64,000 nt of DNA from Carnobacterium_A antarcticum (GTDB lineage Bacteria; Bacillota; Bacilli; Lactobacillales; Carnobacteriaceae), in NCBI RefSeq assembly GCF_042658365.1, contig NZ_JBHSQC010000008.1. One strand, given 5' to 3'. This document shows positions 51,157 through 59,694 of this stretch, one piece after another. The notes beneath the pieces were generated by a model. That model was not told the origin of the DNA and made no database searches. It worked only from the letters and a program-made list of their open reading frames with translations. The translations under genes and the position numbers were made by a program. Within the stretch, counting starts at the first letter, position 1, and every line of letters begins with the position of its first letter.

Positions 51157-52497
51157 ATGAAAAAATTCACAGCAGAAGAAATCAGAGATAGTGCAACAGA
51201 ACAAAATGTTCGTTTTTTACGTTTGATGTTTACCGATATTGATGGAACGATCAAAAATGTTGAAGTTCCGATCAGTCAATTGAATAAAGTGTTAGACAAT
51301 CAAATGATGTTTGATGGATCTTCAATTGATGGTTTTGTCCGAATCGAAGAAAGCGATATGTATTTATGTCCTGATTTGGCTACATGGTTAGTTTTTCCGT
51401 GGGAAATTGGCACTGGGAAAGACAAAGTAGCCCGCTTGATCTGTGATATTTATAATCCCGATGGCACACCTTTTGCAGGCGATCCTCGTACCAATTTGAA
51501 ACGCGTCTTGAAAGAAATGGAAGAGCTAGGCTTTACTGAATTTAATTTAGGGCCAGAACCAGAATTCTTCTTGTTTAAACTTGATGAGAACGGCAAGCCA
51601 ACTCTCGAATTAAACGACGATGGCGGATACTTTGACCTTGCTCCGATGGATTTAGGTGAAAATTGTCGTCGTGAAATCGTCCTGCAATTAGAAGATATGG
51701 GCTTTGAGATTGAAGCAAGTCACCATGAAACAGCTCCGGGCCAACATGAGATCGATTGGAAATACGCTGATGCTGTAGAAGCTTGTGATAATATTCAAAC
51801 CTTTAAGCTTATTGTTAAGACTGTTGCGCGTCAATATGGCCTCCATGCAACATTTATGCCTAAACCGTTGCAAGGTGTCAGCGGGTCAGGGATGCATTTC
51901 AATATGTCTTTATTCAATCAAGAAGGCAATGCTTTTTGTGATGAAACAGATGACTTGGGATTAAGCAAAACGGCTTATCAATTTTTAGCAGGAACGATGA
52001 AGCATGCATTAGCGTTTACAGCTATTTGTAATCCTACCGTTAATTCTTATAAACGATTGATTCCAGGCTACGAAGCTCCAGTTTATGTGGCGTGGAGCGC
52101 TCGTAACCGTTCGCCGCTGGTTCGTGTACCGAGTTCACGCGGAATGTCTACACGGGTCGAATTACGAAGCGTAGACCCAAGTGCTAATCCTTACTTGGCT
52201 TTAGCAGTTCTATTAAAATCAGGTTTGGATGGAATAAAAAACGAAATGGAAGTAGCAGAACCAATTGACCGCAATATTTACCGTATGACTTCTGAAGAAC
52301 GTCATGAACGAGGCATCATCGATCTTCCGTCTACACTGCATAATGCATTGAAATACCTGCGTGAAGACGAAGTTGTCAAAGAAGCGTTGGGTTCCCATAT
52401 CTATAATAGTTTTATTACAGCTAAGCGTGTGGAATGGGCAGCTTATCGTGAACAAGTTTCTGAATGGGAGCAAGAGAAATACATGACTCTTTATTGA
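51157..52497 (+). CDS. glnA: Glutamine synthetase type I-alpha
   Basis: 446-residue GSI-alpha enzyme converting glutamate and ammonia to glutamine. It has FDGSSIDGFVRIEESDM, with the arginine used for glutamine feedback inhibition in Bacillus, KPLQGVSGSGMHFN, and the ATP/substrate region NPTVNSYKRLIPGYEAP. The frame is open from ATG 51133; ATG 51157 gives the usual start MKKFTAEEIR, but the GGGAG site is about 13 bases away, so the start is uncertain. It lies upstream of glnR, the reverse of the usual order. Confidence 0.93.
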   Translation: MKKFTAEEIRDSATEQNVRFLRLMFTDIDGTIKNVEVPISQLNKVLDNQMMFDGSSIDGFVRIEESDMYLCPDLATWLVFPWEIGTGKDKVARLICDIYNPDGTPFAGDPRTNLKRVLKEMEELGFTEFNLGPEPEFFLFKLDENGKPTLELNDDGGYFDLAPMDLGENCRREIVLQLEDMGFEIEASHHETAPGQHEIDWKYADAVEACDNIQTFKLIVKTVARQYGLHATFMPKPLQGVSGSGMHFNMSLFNQEGNAFCDETDDLGLSKTAYQFLAGTMKHALAFTAICNPTVNSYKRLIPGYEAPVYVAWSARNRSPLVRVPSSRGMSTRVELRSVDPSANPYLALAVLLKSGLDGIKNEMEVAEPIDRNIYRMTSEERHERGIIDLPSTLHNALKYLREDEVVKEALGSHIYNSFITAKRVEWAAYREQVSEWEQEKYMTLY

Positions 52498-52526
52498 GCT
52501 CGATTAAAATAACGATCTATACAACC

Positions 52527-52570
52527 AGAAAGAGCCAAGACTTAATATTGTCTTAGCTCTTTCTTTTTTT
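52527..52570 (+). terminator. Terminator of glnA
   Basis: AGAAAGAGCCAAGAC pairs with GTCTTAGCTCTTTCT (one mismatch), followed by T residues, separating glnA from glnR. Confidence 0.85.
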
Positions 52571-52585
52571 AGGCCGCTAAATAGA

Positions 52586-52602
52586 TGTCAGGAAATGTAA
52601 CA
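52586..52602 (+). promoter_or_regulatory. GlnR operator upstream of glnR
   Basis: TGTCAGGAAATGTAACA is an exact match to the GlnR/TnrA consensus TGTNA-N7-TNACA. It lies 73 bases before the glnR start and indicates autoregulation of glnR. Confidence 0.75.
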
Positions 52603-52674
52603 TCTTCGTTTCTTTTTATTGACAGTAAAAAAAAACACTGCTATTCTGTAAAAGTAATCGAAAGGAGGGCAAAA

Positions 52675-53067
52675 ATGAGAGAGAAAGAGTTGAGACGCTC
52701 CAGGTCAGTTTTTCCCATTGGCACAGTTATGACATTAACAGATTTATCAGCACGTCAAATTCGGTACTACGAAGAACAAGACTTGATTCACCCTGAACGC
52801 AATGAAGGGAACAGAAGAATGTTTTCTCTAAATGACATTGATGTGCTTCTTGAGATCAAAGATTATTTAGCTGATGGAATCAATATGGCGGGCATTAAGC
52901 AAATTTATACTTTAAAAAAAGAAGAATCAGAAACTAAAAAACAAAAAGAACATCAAATGATAACAGATGAAGATGTTAGACGCATTTTACACACTGAGTT
53001 TTTATCGGTTAGCGGATTGATGTCTAAAGAACCGACACAATATATTGATTCAAAAGATTTGTTTTAA
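52675..53067 (+). CDS. glnR: Nitrogen repressor GlnR (MerR family)
   Basis: 130-residue MerR-family repressor. The winged HTH includes LTDLSARQIRYYEEQDLIHP, the TnrA/GlnR recognition helix. The C-terminal tail (SGLMSKEPTQYIDSKDLF) is the region that contacts feedback-inhibited glutamine synthetase in Bacillus. ATG 52675 follows AAAGGAGG; the open frame upstream overlaps the operator. It has its own operator and terminator and is separated from glnA. Confidence 0.9.
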   Translation: MREKELRRSRSVFPIGTVMTLTDLSARQIRYYEEQDLIHPERNEGNRRMFSLNDIDVLLEIKDYLADGINMAGIKQIYTLKKEESETKKQKEHQMITDEDVRRILHTEFLSVSGLMSKEPTQYIDSKDLF

Positions 53068-53083
53068 AGAAAGTGCATAAAAC

Positions 53084-53131
53084 AAAAAAGGTCCATAAAA
53101 GTTTTTCGTTAAACTCTTATAGGCCTTTTTA
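53084..53131 (+). terminator. Terminator of glnR
   Basis: AAAAAGGTCCATAAAAGTTT pairs with AAACTCTTATAGGCCTTTTT (two mismatches). Confidence 0.75.
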
Positions 53132-53175
53132 ATTAGCGGAGTGTTTCTCGATGTATCATCTATAGCGATAAAGTA

Positions 53176-53487
53176 TTAGTTAAACTCTAAATCAATCATC
53201 ATGTCGTCTAAATTTTCTAAAGCTTCAGTTTTTTCTATATAATCGATCCAAGCTTGATAAGGATCAGAAGATTGAGTACGAATAGTCATTTTAAATTTGT
53301 CGTAAACATTTTTCATTAACTCCACCCATAATTTATCGACCGCTCTATCTAATTTCGTCTCATTCCATCTCTTAGCTGGTGCGCGTCTAGCATTTCTGGC
53401 CAATTGATCCTCCAATGCTTTTTCATAAAATGTATCTTTACTCGTTAAGTTTTTATCCATGTATGCTATAAATTCTTTAAAAGTCAT
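53176..53487 (-). CDS. Hypothetical protein
   Basis: 103-residue soluble, largely helical protein that I do not recognise. The middle is basic (NARRAPAKRWNETKLDRAVDK) and the ends are acidic (ENLDDMMIDLEFN). AGGAGG precedes ATG 53487, so it is probably translated. It is alone on the minus strand beside the gene-poor tRNA-Arg region, and could be accessory DNA. Confidence 0.55.
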   Translation of the reverse strand: MTFKEFIAYMDKNLTSKDTFYEKALEDQLARNARRAPAKRWNETKLDRAVDKLWVELMKNVYDKFKMTIRTQSSDPYQAWIDYIEKTEALENLDDMMIDLEFN

Positions 53488-53907
53488 TTCTTTTACCTCC
53501 TAAATGATATGCCTAAAATTATTTTAGAACTTTCTAAAAAACAATATGTATCAGTAAGGGCATCAAATATAAAAATGTTTACTGATCTCAATAAAACATT
53601 AAACAAAAAAACTTTTATTACTGTCTTTTAACCACTCGTTTCCTTGTCCTGAAGTAACTATTGAAGTATAACTTAAAGTGTTGAAAACACAACGGAAAGT
53701 TATATAAAGTTATTTTATCGTATATTCTGATAGAAGGAGTTTGCATATGAGCAACAAGAGAGATGAGTACCAGGTAAACTAAATTACAATCCTACTAGTT
53801 AAAGCATAGACAGAAAACTTCCTGTTAAAATTGTTTGTAAAAGATTTGTGCATAAAAATTGGTGAAACATACATAAATATGTAAATATATTATTCTGGTT
53901 AACAACA

Positions 53908-53942
53908 TAAAAAGCATCCACATTGAAGTGAATGCTTTTTTT
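53908..53942 (+). terminator. Orphan terminator in the tRNA-Arg region
   Basis: AAAGCATCCAC pairs with GTGAATGCTTT (one mismatch), followed by seven T residues. No complete gene lies before it. Confidence 0.75.
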
Positions 53943-53947
53943 GCTTT

Positions 53948-53975
53948 CCGAGATATTCCGAAATAAATCCGAAAT
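53948..53975. repeat. Three short direct repeats, about one helical turn apart
   Basis: CCGAGAT (53948), CCGAAAT (53958) and CCGAAAT (53969) are spaced 10 and 11 bases apart, about 90 bases from the 3' end of tRNA-Arg. Such phased repeats resemble integrase arm-type sites. Confidence 0.4.
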
Positions 53976-54064
53976 GGTTTTAACTTGTATGTTTCTCAAT
54001 TTGATGAAACGCTGTGAAATCAACGTTTTTGGTCATCGGTTTTACCTCGTTTTAGGTTAAATAC

Positions 54065-54137
54065 GTCTCAGGAGAGATTCGAACTCCCGACCGTTCGCTT
54101 AGAAGGCGAATGCTCTATCCGGCTGAGCTACTGAGAC
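54065..54137 (-). tRNA. tRNA-Arg (anticodon TCT)
   Basis: On the minus strand a 73-base cloverleaf folds: acceptor GTCTCAG/CTGAGAC, D-arm GCTC...GAGC, anticodon loop CTTCTAA with anticodon TCT, and T-arm loop TTCGAAT. CCA is not encoded. It reads AGA codons. Arg-TCT tRNA genes are frequent integration targets, and the flanks are gene-poor. Confidence 0.95.
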
Positions 54138-54520
54138 ATTTCTTAGCAACAGAATTTATTATATGGGATAATGAATAAAAAGTCAATGCTATTTTTGAAT
54201 TTAATTCAAGAGAATATAAAATAGTTTTTTTAAAATAAATTGCTTTACTTCCCTGGACCGTTTAACGTAATATTTTGTTGTAGCTCATTACCTCAATTTT
54301 ATTTAATAAATTAAAGTTTAATTTTTCACAAAGCTATTTTAAAAAAAAGAATTAAAAAACGACTACTTTTTCAGATTTTAGAAAGGACCTAATAAAACAC
54401 CTGCTGCTCAATATATTTTCAAAATAAAAAAATCATACAAAGAAAATAAATGATTGTGAAAGACGTAGGGAACAATTAAAAAAACTGAGATAAAATAAGC
54501 GTTTAAGAAGTTTTTGGCAT
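54138..54520. other. AT-rich intergenic region between tRNA-Arg and the nrd promoter
   Basis: About 380 bases with no open frame that has a credible ribosome site, no T tract terminator and no recognisable element. Base composition is more AT-rich than surrounding genes. Confidence 0.5.
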
Positions 54521-54562
54521 TTCACAAGAGATACCATATATAGTGGCAGGGGCCCTTGTGAA
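54521..54562. repeat. Inverted repeat flanking the first NrdR box
   Basis: TTCACAAG (54521-54528) and CTTGTGAA (54555-54562) are perfect 8-base inverted arms that enclose NrdR box 1. The function is unknown; it could be a second operator or a DNA/RNA hairpin. Confidence 0.6.
54532..54547. promoter_or_regulatory. NrdR box 1
   Basis: TACCATATATAGTGGC resembles the NrdR consensus ACACTATATATAGTGT, with the palindromic AT core conserved. Confidence 0.7.
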
Positions 54563-54571
54563 TATAAAATT

Positions 54572-54587
54572 AAACTATATATGGTGT
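54572..54587. promoter_or_regulatory. NrdR box 2
   Basis: AAACTATATATGGTGT resembles the NrdR consensus ACACTATATATAGTGT and starts 40 bases after box 1. Paired boxes before a ribonucleotide reductase operon are the normal arrangement for ATP/dATP-sensing NrdR. Confidence 0.75.
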
Positions 54588-54707
54588 CTTTATGATTGTA
54601 AAAAAGCAATATATTGTGTAGTATATTAGAAGCAAAGCAATTCGGTGTTTAACCCAAAGAGAACAGGTTTCACCAAAAAAATAGTTAATTTAAAGGGAGT
54701 AATAAAA

Positions 54708-54941
54708 ATGGCTCAAAAAGTAATCGTTGTTTATTCAAAACCTAATTGTATGCAATGCAACTTTACCAAAAAGTATTTAGATGATAAAGGTATTGAATAC
54801 ATTGCTAAAGATATCTTTGAATCAGAAACTGCATTAGAAGAAGTAAAAGAATTAGGGTTCAGTTCAGTCCCAGTTATTACAGTTGAAGGGCAAGAAGCAT
54901 TCAATGGATTCCGACCAGACTTGCTTGACCAATTAGTATGA
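54708..54941 (+). CDS. nrdH: Glutaredoxin-like protein NrdH
   Basis: 77-residue redoxin giving electrons to the class Ib ribonucleotide reductase. Active site CMQC in SKPNCMQCNFTKKYL; the thioredoxin cis-proline is in SSVPVI. ATG 54708 follows AAAGGGAG; the open frame upstream of it covers the regulatory region. Its stop overlaps the nrdI start by four bases (ATGA). Confidence 0.95.
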   Translation: MAQKVIVVYSKPNCMQCNFTKKYLDDKGIEYIAKDIFESETALEEVKELGFSSVPVITVEGQEAFNGFRPDLLDQLV

Positions 54942-55303
54942 AAGTTGTTTATATGTCTTTAACAGGGCAGACACGAAAATTTGTGGAAAAGCTAGATATG
55001 GATTTATTGGAGATTACGCCAACGAATCCATATCTTTCAATTCATGAACCTTTTATCGTTGTTGTTCCCACTTATGAAGTAGAAGCAACTGAAATCATAA
55101 ATGACTTCATAGAGACAGATAATAATCGTACTTATTTTAAAGGGATTGCTGGCAGCGGAAATCTGAACTTCGGAAACTTATTTGTTTTTACAGCAAAAAA
55201 TCTGGCACAAGAATATAAAGTGCCTTTGTTACATACTTTTGAATTTCAAGGAAACGACGAAGATGTACAACTATTGAAGAAAGCGGTGAAAGAACTTGGA
55301 TAA
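54938..55303 (+). CDS. nrdI: Flavodoxin-like NrdI
   Basis: 121-residue flavodoxin required to assemble the dimanganese-tyrosyl radical cofactor in NrdF. The FMN loop is SLTGQTRKFVEKL. It overlaps nrdH by four bases and nrdE by eight bases, so all are translated together. Confidence 0.93.
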   Translation: MKVVYMSLTGQTRKFVEKLDMDLLEITPTNPYLSIHEPFIVVVPTYEVEATEIINDFIETDNNRTYFKGIAGSGNLNFGNLFVFTAKNLAQEYKVPLLHTFEFQGNDEDVQLLKKAVKELG

Positions 55304-57473
55304 ACCAGTATTAGCAACCAAGCCAAAAGATGTAACTTATTTTAAATTGAATAATGAATTGAATCGACCTGTAAATGGTTCTATTCCTTTGAATAAAGAC
55401 CGTGAAGCTGTACGTGCTTACTTTTTGGAGTACGTCAATCCAAACACAGTTTTCTTTTATACACTAGATGAAAAATTAAATTATTTGCTGGCAGAAGATT
55501 ATATTGAAGAAGAATTTTTAAACCAATACGATCGTGGATTCGTAAAAGAGTTATTTGAAGATATTTACAGCCGTAAATTTCGGTTCCGTTCCTTTATGTC
55601 GGCATTTAAATTCTACACACAATATGCTCTGAGAACCAATGACGGGGAACGTTTCTTGGAACGTTACGAGGACCGTATTGTATTCAATGCGTTGTATTTA
55701 GCAAATGGAGACAAAGAACTGGCTCGTACGATTGCAGATGAGATCGTCAATCAGCGTTATCAACCTGCGACACCAACATTCCTAAATGCAGGACGCAAAC
55801 GTCGTGGCGAATTGGTTTCTTGTTTCTTAGTTCAAGCAACCGATGATATGAACAGCATTGGACGCGTAGTCAATAGTGCGCTTCAATTGTCGCGTATCGG
55901 TGGAGGAGTTGGAGTCAACTTATCAAACCTGCGAGCTGCTGGCGATCCAATCAAGCAAATAGAAAATGCCTCAAGTGGCGTTATTCCAGTTATGAAATTA
56001 TTGGAAGACAGTTTCAGCTATTCTAATCAATTGGGACAACGTAATGGTGCCGGAGCTGTTTACTTGAACGTTTTCCATCCAGACATCGTTTCTTTTTTAT
56101 CTACAAAAAAAGAAAATGCTGATGAAAAGATTCGGGTTAAAACATTATCTCTAGGTTTAGTTGTACCAGACAAGTTTTATGAACTAGCAGCTCATGATGA
56201 GCAAATGTACTTATTCAGCCCTTATGATGTTGAACGTATTTACGGCAGACCGTTTGCTTATGTAGACATCACTGAAGAGTATGACAACATGGTTAATAAC
56301 GAAGAAATCCGCAAATCAAAAATTAGCGCTCGTGAATTGGAAAATGAGATTTCCAAACTTCAGCAAGAATCAGGTTATCCTTACATTATCAATATTGATA
56401 CAGCAAACCGTGAAAACCCTGTTTATGGAACAATCACGATGAGCAACTTATGCAGTGAAATTTTGCAAATCCAAGAACCTTCGCTGATCAATGATGATCA
56501 AACGTATGAAGCTTTAGGTACCGATATTAGTTGTAACTTAGGTTCAACAAATATTGTGAATTTGATGAAGTCCCCTGATTTTGGCAAATCCGTTGATGCT
56601 ATGGTACGTGCTTTGACAATGGTGACAGATCAATCCAGTATCGAAGCTGTTCCTTCAGTTAAAAACGGAAATGATAAATACCATACAATCGGTCTTGGGG
56701 CCATGGGCTTGCATACCTTTTTAGCATTGAACCAAATCGAATACGGCTCACCAGAATCGATTGAATTTACAGATGTTTACTTTATGATGCTGAATTACTA
56801 TACGCTTGTTGCTAGTAATAAATTAGCTCGTGAACGAAAAGTCTCTTTCCATAATTTTGATAAATCAAAATACGCTACTGGTGAATATTTTGACAACTAT
56901 ACGCAGGAAGATCATCAATTTACAAGCGACAAAGTAGCTGGACTATTTGGTTCGCTTATTGTACCGACTAAGGAAGACTGGGCTAACTTGAAGGATGCAG
57001 TTATGAAAGACGGCTTGTATCACCAAAATCGTTTAGCAGTAGCGCCTACCGGTTCTATCAGTTATGTTAATGAAACTTCTGCTAGTTTACATCCAATTAC
57101 TCGGTTGATCGAAGAACGTCAAGAAAAGAAAACAGGTAAAACATATTATCCTGCACCATTCTTGTCGAATGAAACATTGCCGTATTATACTTCTGCTTAT
57201 GATATTGATATGCGCCGTGTGATCGATGTTTATGCAGCCGCTCAAAAACACATCGACCAAGGGATGAGTTTGACACTCTTTATGCGTTCAGACATTCCAG
57301 AAGGCATGTATGAATGGAAAGAAGGACGTACGTCTAAACAAACGACCCGTGATTTAAATATTTTGCGTCACTATGCTTGGCGTAAAGGCATCAAGTCGCT
57401 TTATTATATTCGTACGTTTACAGAAAATTCAGAAGAAATAGGTTCAAATGCTTGCGAAAGCTGCAGCATTTAA
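55296..57473 (+). CDS. nrdE: Class Ib ribonucleoside-diphosphate reductase alpha subunit
   Basis: 725-residue catalytic subunit. The active-site cysteines are in ELVSCFLVQ and NLCSEILQ, the loop LGSTNIVNL lies in the catalytic barrel, and the C-terminal redox pair is CESC in SNACESCSI. It lacks a full ATP-cone, as usual for class Ib. Start is TTG 55296, overlapping nrdI. Reduces NDPs to dNDPs with electrons from NrdH. Confidence 0.96.
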   Translation: MDKPVLATKPKDVTYFKLNNELNRPVNGSIPLNKDREAVRAYFLEYVNPNTVFFYTLDEKLNYLLAEDYIEEEFLNQYDRGFVKELFEDIYSRKFRFRSFMSAFKFYTQYALRTNDGERFLERYEDRIVFNALYLANGDKELARTIADEIVNQRYQPATPTFLNAGRKRRGELVSCFLVQATDDMNSIGRVVNSALQLSRIGGGVGVNLSNLRAAGDPIKQIENASSGVIPVMKLLEDSFSYSNQLGQRNGAGAVYLNVFHPDIVSFLSTKKENADEKIRVKTLSLGLVVPDKFYELAAHDEQMYLFSPYDVERIYGRPFAYVDITEEYDNMVNNEEIRKSKISARELENEISKLQQESGYPYIINIDTANRENPVYGTITMSNLCSEILQIQEPSLINDDQTYEALGTDISCNLGSTNIVNLMKSPDFGKSVDAMVRALTMVTDQSSIEAVPSVKNGNDKYHTIGLGAMGLHTFLALNQIEYGSPESIEFTDVYFMMLNYYTLVASNKLARERKVSFHNFDKSKYATGEYFDNYTQEDHQFTSDKVAGLFGSLIVPTKEDWANLKDAVMKDGLYHQNRLAVAPTGSISYVNETSASLHPITRLIEERQEKKTGKTYYPAPFLSNETLPYYTSAYDIDMRRVIDVYAAAQKHIDQGMSLTLFMRSDIPEGMYEWKEGRTSKQTTRDLNILRHYAWRKGIKSLYYIRTFTENSEEIGSNACESCSI

Positions 57474-57485
57474 GAGGGGTGAATT

Positions 57486-58454
57486 GTGGCTATGACAAAA
57501 AGATATGATGCAATAAATTGGAATAAAATAGAAGATATGATTGATAAACTAACTTGGGAAAAATTAGTTGAACAATTTTGGACAGATACAAGAATCCCAT
57601 TATCGAATGATCTAGGCGATTGGGCTCGTCTGCCTAAAAATGAAAAAGAGATGCTTGCAAAAGTTTTAGGCGGTCTAACTTTGTTAGATACGCTGCAATC
57701 ACAAGATGGTGTCGAATCTTTGAAAGACTCGATTCGGACACAACATGAAGAAGCCGTCTACAACAATATCCAATTTATGGAATCCATGCATGCTAAAAGT
57801 TACAGTGCTATTTTTAGTACATTGAACTCTAAAGCTGAGATTGAAGATCTTTTCCAATGGATCAACACAGATGCTTTATTGCAAGAAAAAACAGAGACCA
57901 TCAATGATATCTATCAAAATGGTACTGAATTGCAACGTAAAGTAGCTAGCGTTATGTTAGAATCGTTCTTGTTTTATTCAGGGTTCTTTGCACCATTGCA
58001 TTATTTAGGCAATAACAAATTGCCAAATGTGGCTGAAATCATCAAACTTATCTTACGGGATGAATCTGTCCATGGCACTTACATTGGATACAAGTTTCAA
58101 ATAGGCTACAACCAGTTAGCTGAGGATGAGCAAGAAGAGATGAAAAACTGGACTTATGAATTATTATTCAGATTGTATCAAAATGAAGTGAAATATGCAG
58201 AATATTTGTATGATGAAATCGGCTGGACTGAACGCGTAAAAGTATTCTTGCGTTACAATGCGAACAAAGCTTTGCAAAACCTAGGTTTCGATCCTTTATT
58301 CCCTGATACGGCTAATGATGTTGATCCGGTTATTATGAATGGAATTTCAACTGGAACCTCTAATCATGATTTCTTCTCTCAAGTAGGAAATGGTTATTTA
58401 GTAGGTATGGTAGAATCGATGGAAGCTGAAGATTACGAAAAATGGACCGTTTAA
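57486..58454 (+). CDS. nrdF: Class Ib ribonucleoside-diphosphate reductase beta subunit
   Basis: 322-residue radical-bearing subunit. Metal ligands are visible in the helices containing QEAV-type segments (HEEAVYNNIQFMESMHAKSYS) and RDESVHGTYIGYKFQ. It carries a dimanganese or diiron-tyrosyl radical. GTG 57486 and ATG 57492 both fit AGAGGGG; the former is listed. It is ended by a strong terminator closing nrdHIEF. Confidence 0.95.
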   Translation: MAMTKRYDAINWNKIEDMIDKLTWEKLVEQFWTDTRIPLSNDLGDWARLPKNEKEMLAKVLGGLTLLDTLQSQDGVESLKDSIRTQHEEAVYNNIQFMESMHAKSYSAIFSTLNSKAEIEDLFQWINTDALLQEKTETINDIYQNGTELQRKVASVMLESFLFYSGFFAPLHYLGNNKLPNVAEIIKLILRDESVHGTYIGYKFQIGYNQLAEDEQEEMKNWTYELLFRLYQNEVKYAEYLYDEIGWTERVKVFLRYNANKALQNLGFDPLFPDTANDVDPVIMNGISTGTSNHDFFSQVGNGYLVGMVESMEAEDYEKWTV

Positions 58455-58471
58455 AAAAATAAAATAAAAAG

Positions 58472-58517
58472 TAAGCCTGTTTGAAGCATTTATTTCTTCA
58501 AGCAGGCTTGTTTTTTT
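58472..58517 (+). terminator. Terminator of nrdHIEF
   Basis: AAGCCTGTTTGAAG pairs with CTTCAAGCAGGCTT (14 pairs, one G-U), followed by seven T residues. Confidence 0.92.
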
Positions 58518-58749
58518 CTGATTAGAATGGGAAAAGAAAAGAGCTCAATGCATCCGATCAGAGAATGTTCTTTGTGATTGTATCGTACCTGTATTCCGTA
58601 GAGGTTCTAATTAAAACTAGTGATATTGTTAAACAAATTGTTATGGACTCCTATTGAGAAATTAAATTATTTGAGAAACTTATTTTTATACACTATGATA
58701 GAATTTGAAACAGAGGTTTTGCTGCCTCGAATAAAAGGAGGAGATAAAG

Positions 58750-59625
58750 ATGAAAATAAAAGAAATCAAACAGACGGCTAGGCAGCGTTTAAAAGGGAAT
58801 TGGAAAGTGGCTATTTTAAACTTGCTGGTTATTTCTGTTTTAAGCGGAGTAATCAGTCAAGTGATTTTTGGTGTAATGGGATTGGCTTCTTTTTCAACGC
58901 TAACCAATCTATTCGACAATGCTGGTTCCTATGATCCTTATACGGCTTCAAAAATAACCATCAGCAGCGGTATATTGGCTAGTTTAATTGGTATGTTTGT
59001 TGGAATATTGACCAGTGTCCTTTCTGTTGGTTACGATTGGAGTATATTGGATATGGTAGATGGGGCTAAACTTACTGTAGAAGCACTTTTTCAAACTTTT
59101 AGCCGAAAGCGAATCTGGAAAGTGTTGGGGCTTACGCTAGTAACGAGTATTTTGGTTATGTTGTGGTCTTTGCTTTTGGTTATCCCAGGAATTATTAAAT
59201 CTTATAGTTATAGTCAAGCTTTGAATATCTTAAAAGATGAACCAGAAATAACGATCATGGATGCACTTGATAAAAGTCGGAAGATGATGAAAGGGAAAAA
59301 ATGGAAATTGTTCCGTTTGCAATTATCTATTTTATTATGGTTATTGGTGCCTTTATTCGTTTTCATTATTTTCTTATTAGGCAGCCTTCAAACCTTAGAA
59401 AACAGCTCCATGAACGGCGGGGGAGTAATGGTTGCGTTTATTATCGTTTTTATTCTGTTAATGATTTATACAATTTTTATTTCATTTTATATTCAACCTT
59501 ACCAAATTACCGCTAAACAAGTTTTTTATCGTGAGTTATCAGATGGAACAACACCGTTTCAAGCTGAACAAAAATATGATGAAGAGTATGAAGGCACACA
59601 ATTAGAAGACGTCGAATTAAAATAA
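58750..59625 (+). CDS. DUF975 family membrane protein
   Basis: 291-residue protein with about six hydrophobic helices. The amphipathic N-terminus (KEIKQTARQRLKGNWKVAIL) and the repeated motif after the fourth helix (WSLLLVIPGIIKSYSYSQAL) are typical of DUF975. Function unknown. AAAGGAGG precedes ATG 58750. Monocistronic, with a terminator downstream. Confidence 0.85.
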   Translation: MKIKEIKQTARQRLKGNWKVAILNLLVISVLSGVISQVIFGVMGLASFSTLTNLFDNAGSYDPYTASKITISSGILASLIGMFVGILTSVLSVGYDWSILDMVDGAKLTVEALFQTFSRKRIWKVLGLTLVTSILVMLWSLLLVIPGIIKSYSYSQALNILKDEPEITIMDALDKSRKMMKGKKWKLFRLQLSILLWLLVPLFVFIIFLLGSLQTLENSSMNGGGVMVAFIIVFILLMIYTIFISFYIQPYQITAKQVFYRELSDGTTPFQAEQKYDEEYEGTQLEDVELK

Positions 59626-59642
59626 AGAAGAAACTGGCAGTT

Positions 59643-59682
59643 AAAAAAGCTATGATCCTATTAGGATTCATAGCTTTTTTTA
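59643..59682. terminator. Bidirectional terminator between the DUF975 and RNase H-like genes
   Basis: AAAAAAGCTATGA pairs with TCATAGCTTTTTT, plus an inner TCCTA/TAGGA stem. Both strands carry a T tract. Confidence 0.88.
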
Positions 59683-59694
59683 GTTTAGCAGGCA

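Larger units (their letters stand above)
53488..54064. other. Gene-poor region left of tRNA-Arg, possible integration scar
   Basis: Very AT-rich DNA with no intact gene. AGAAGGAG at about 53734 stands before a micro-ORF of 11 codons (53748-53783, MSNKRDEYQVN), and a terminator follows at 53908-53942. On the minus strand, an ACGAGG site precedes an 18-codon ORF (MTKNVDFTAFHQIEKHTS, about 54031-53975) just beside the tRNA. These look like the first codons of lost genes. Three CCGAAAT-like repeats sit between. Confidence 0.4.
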
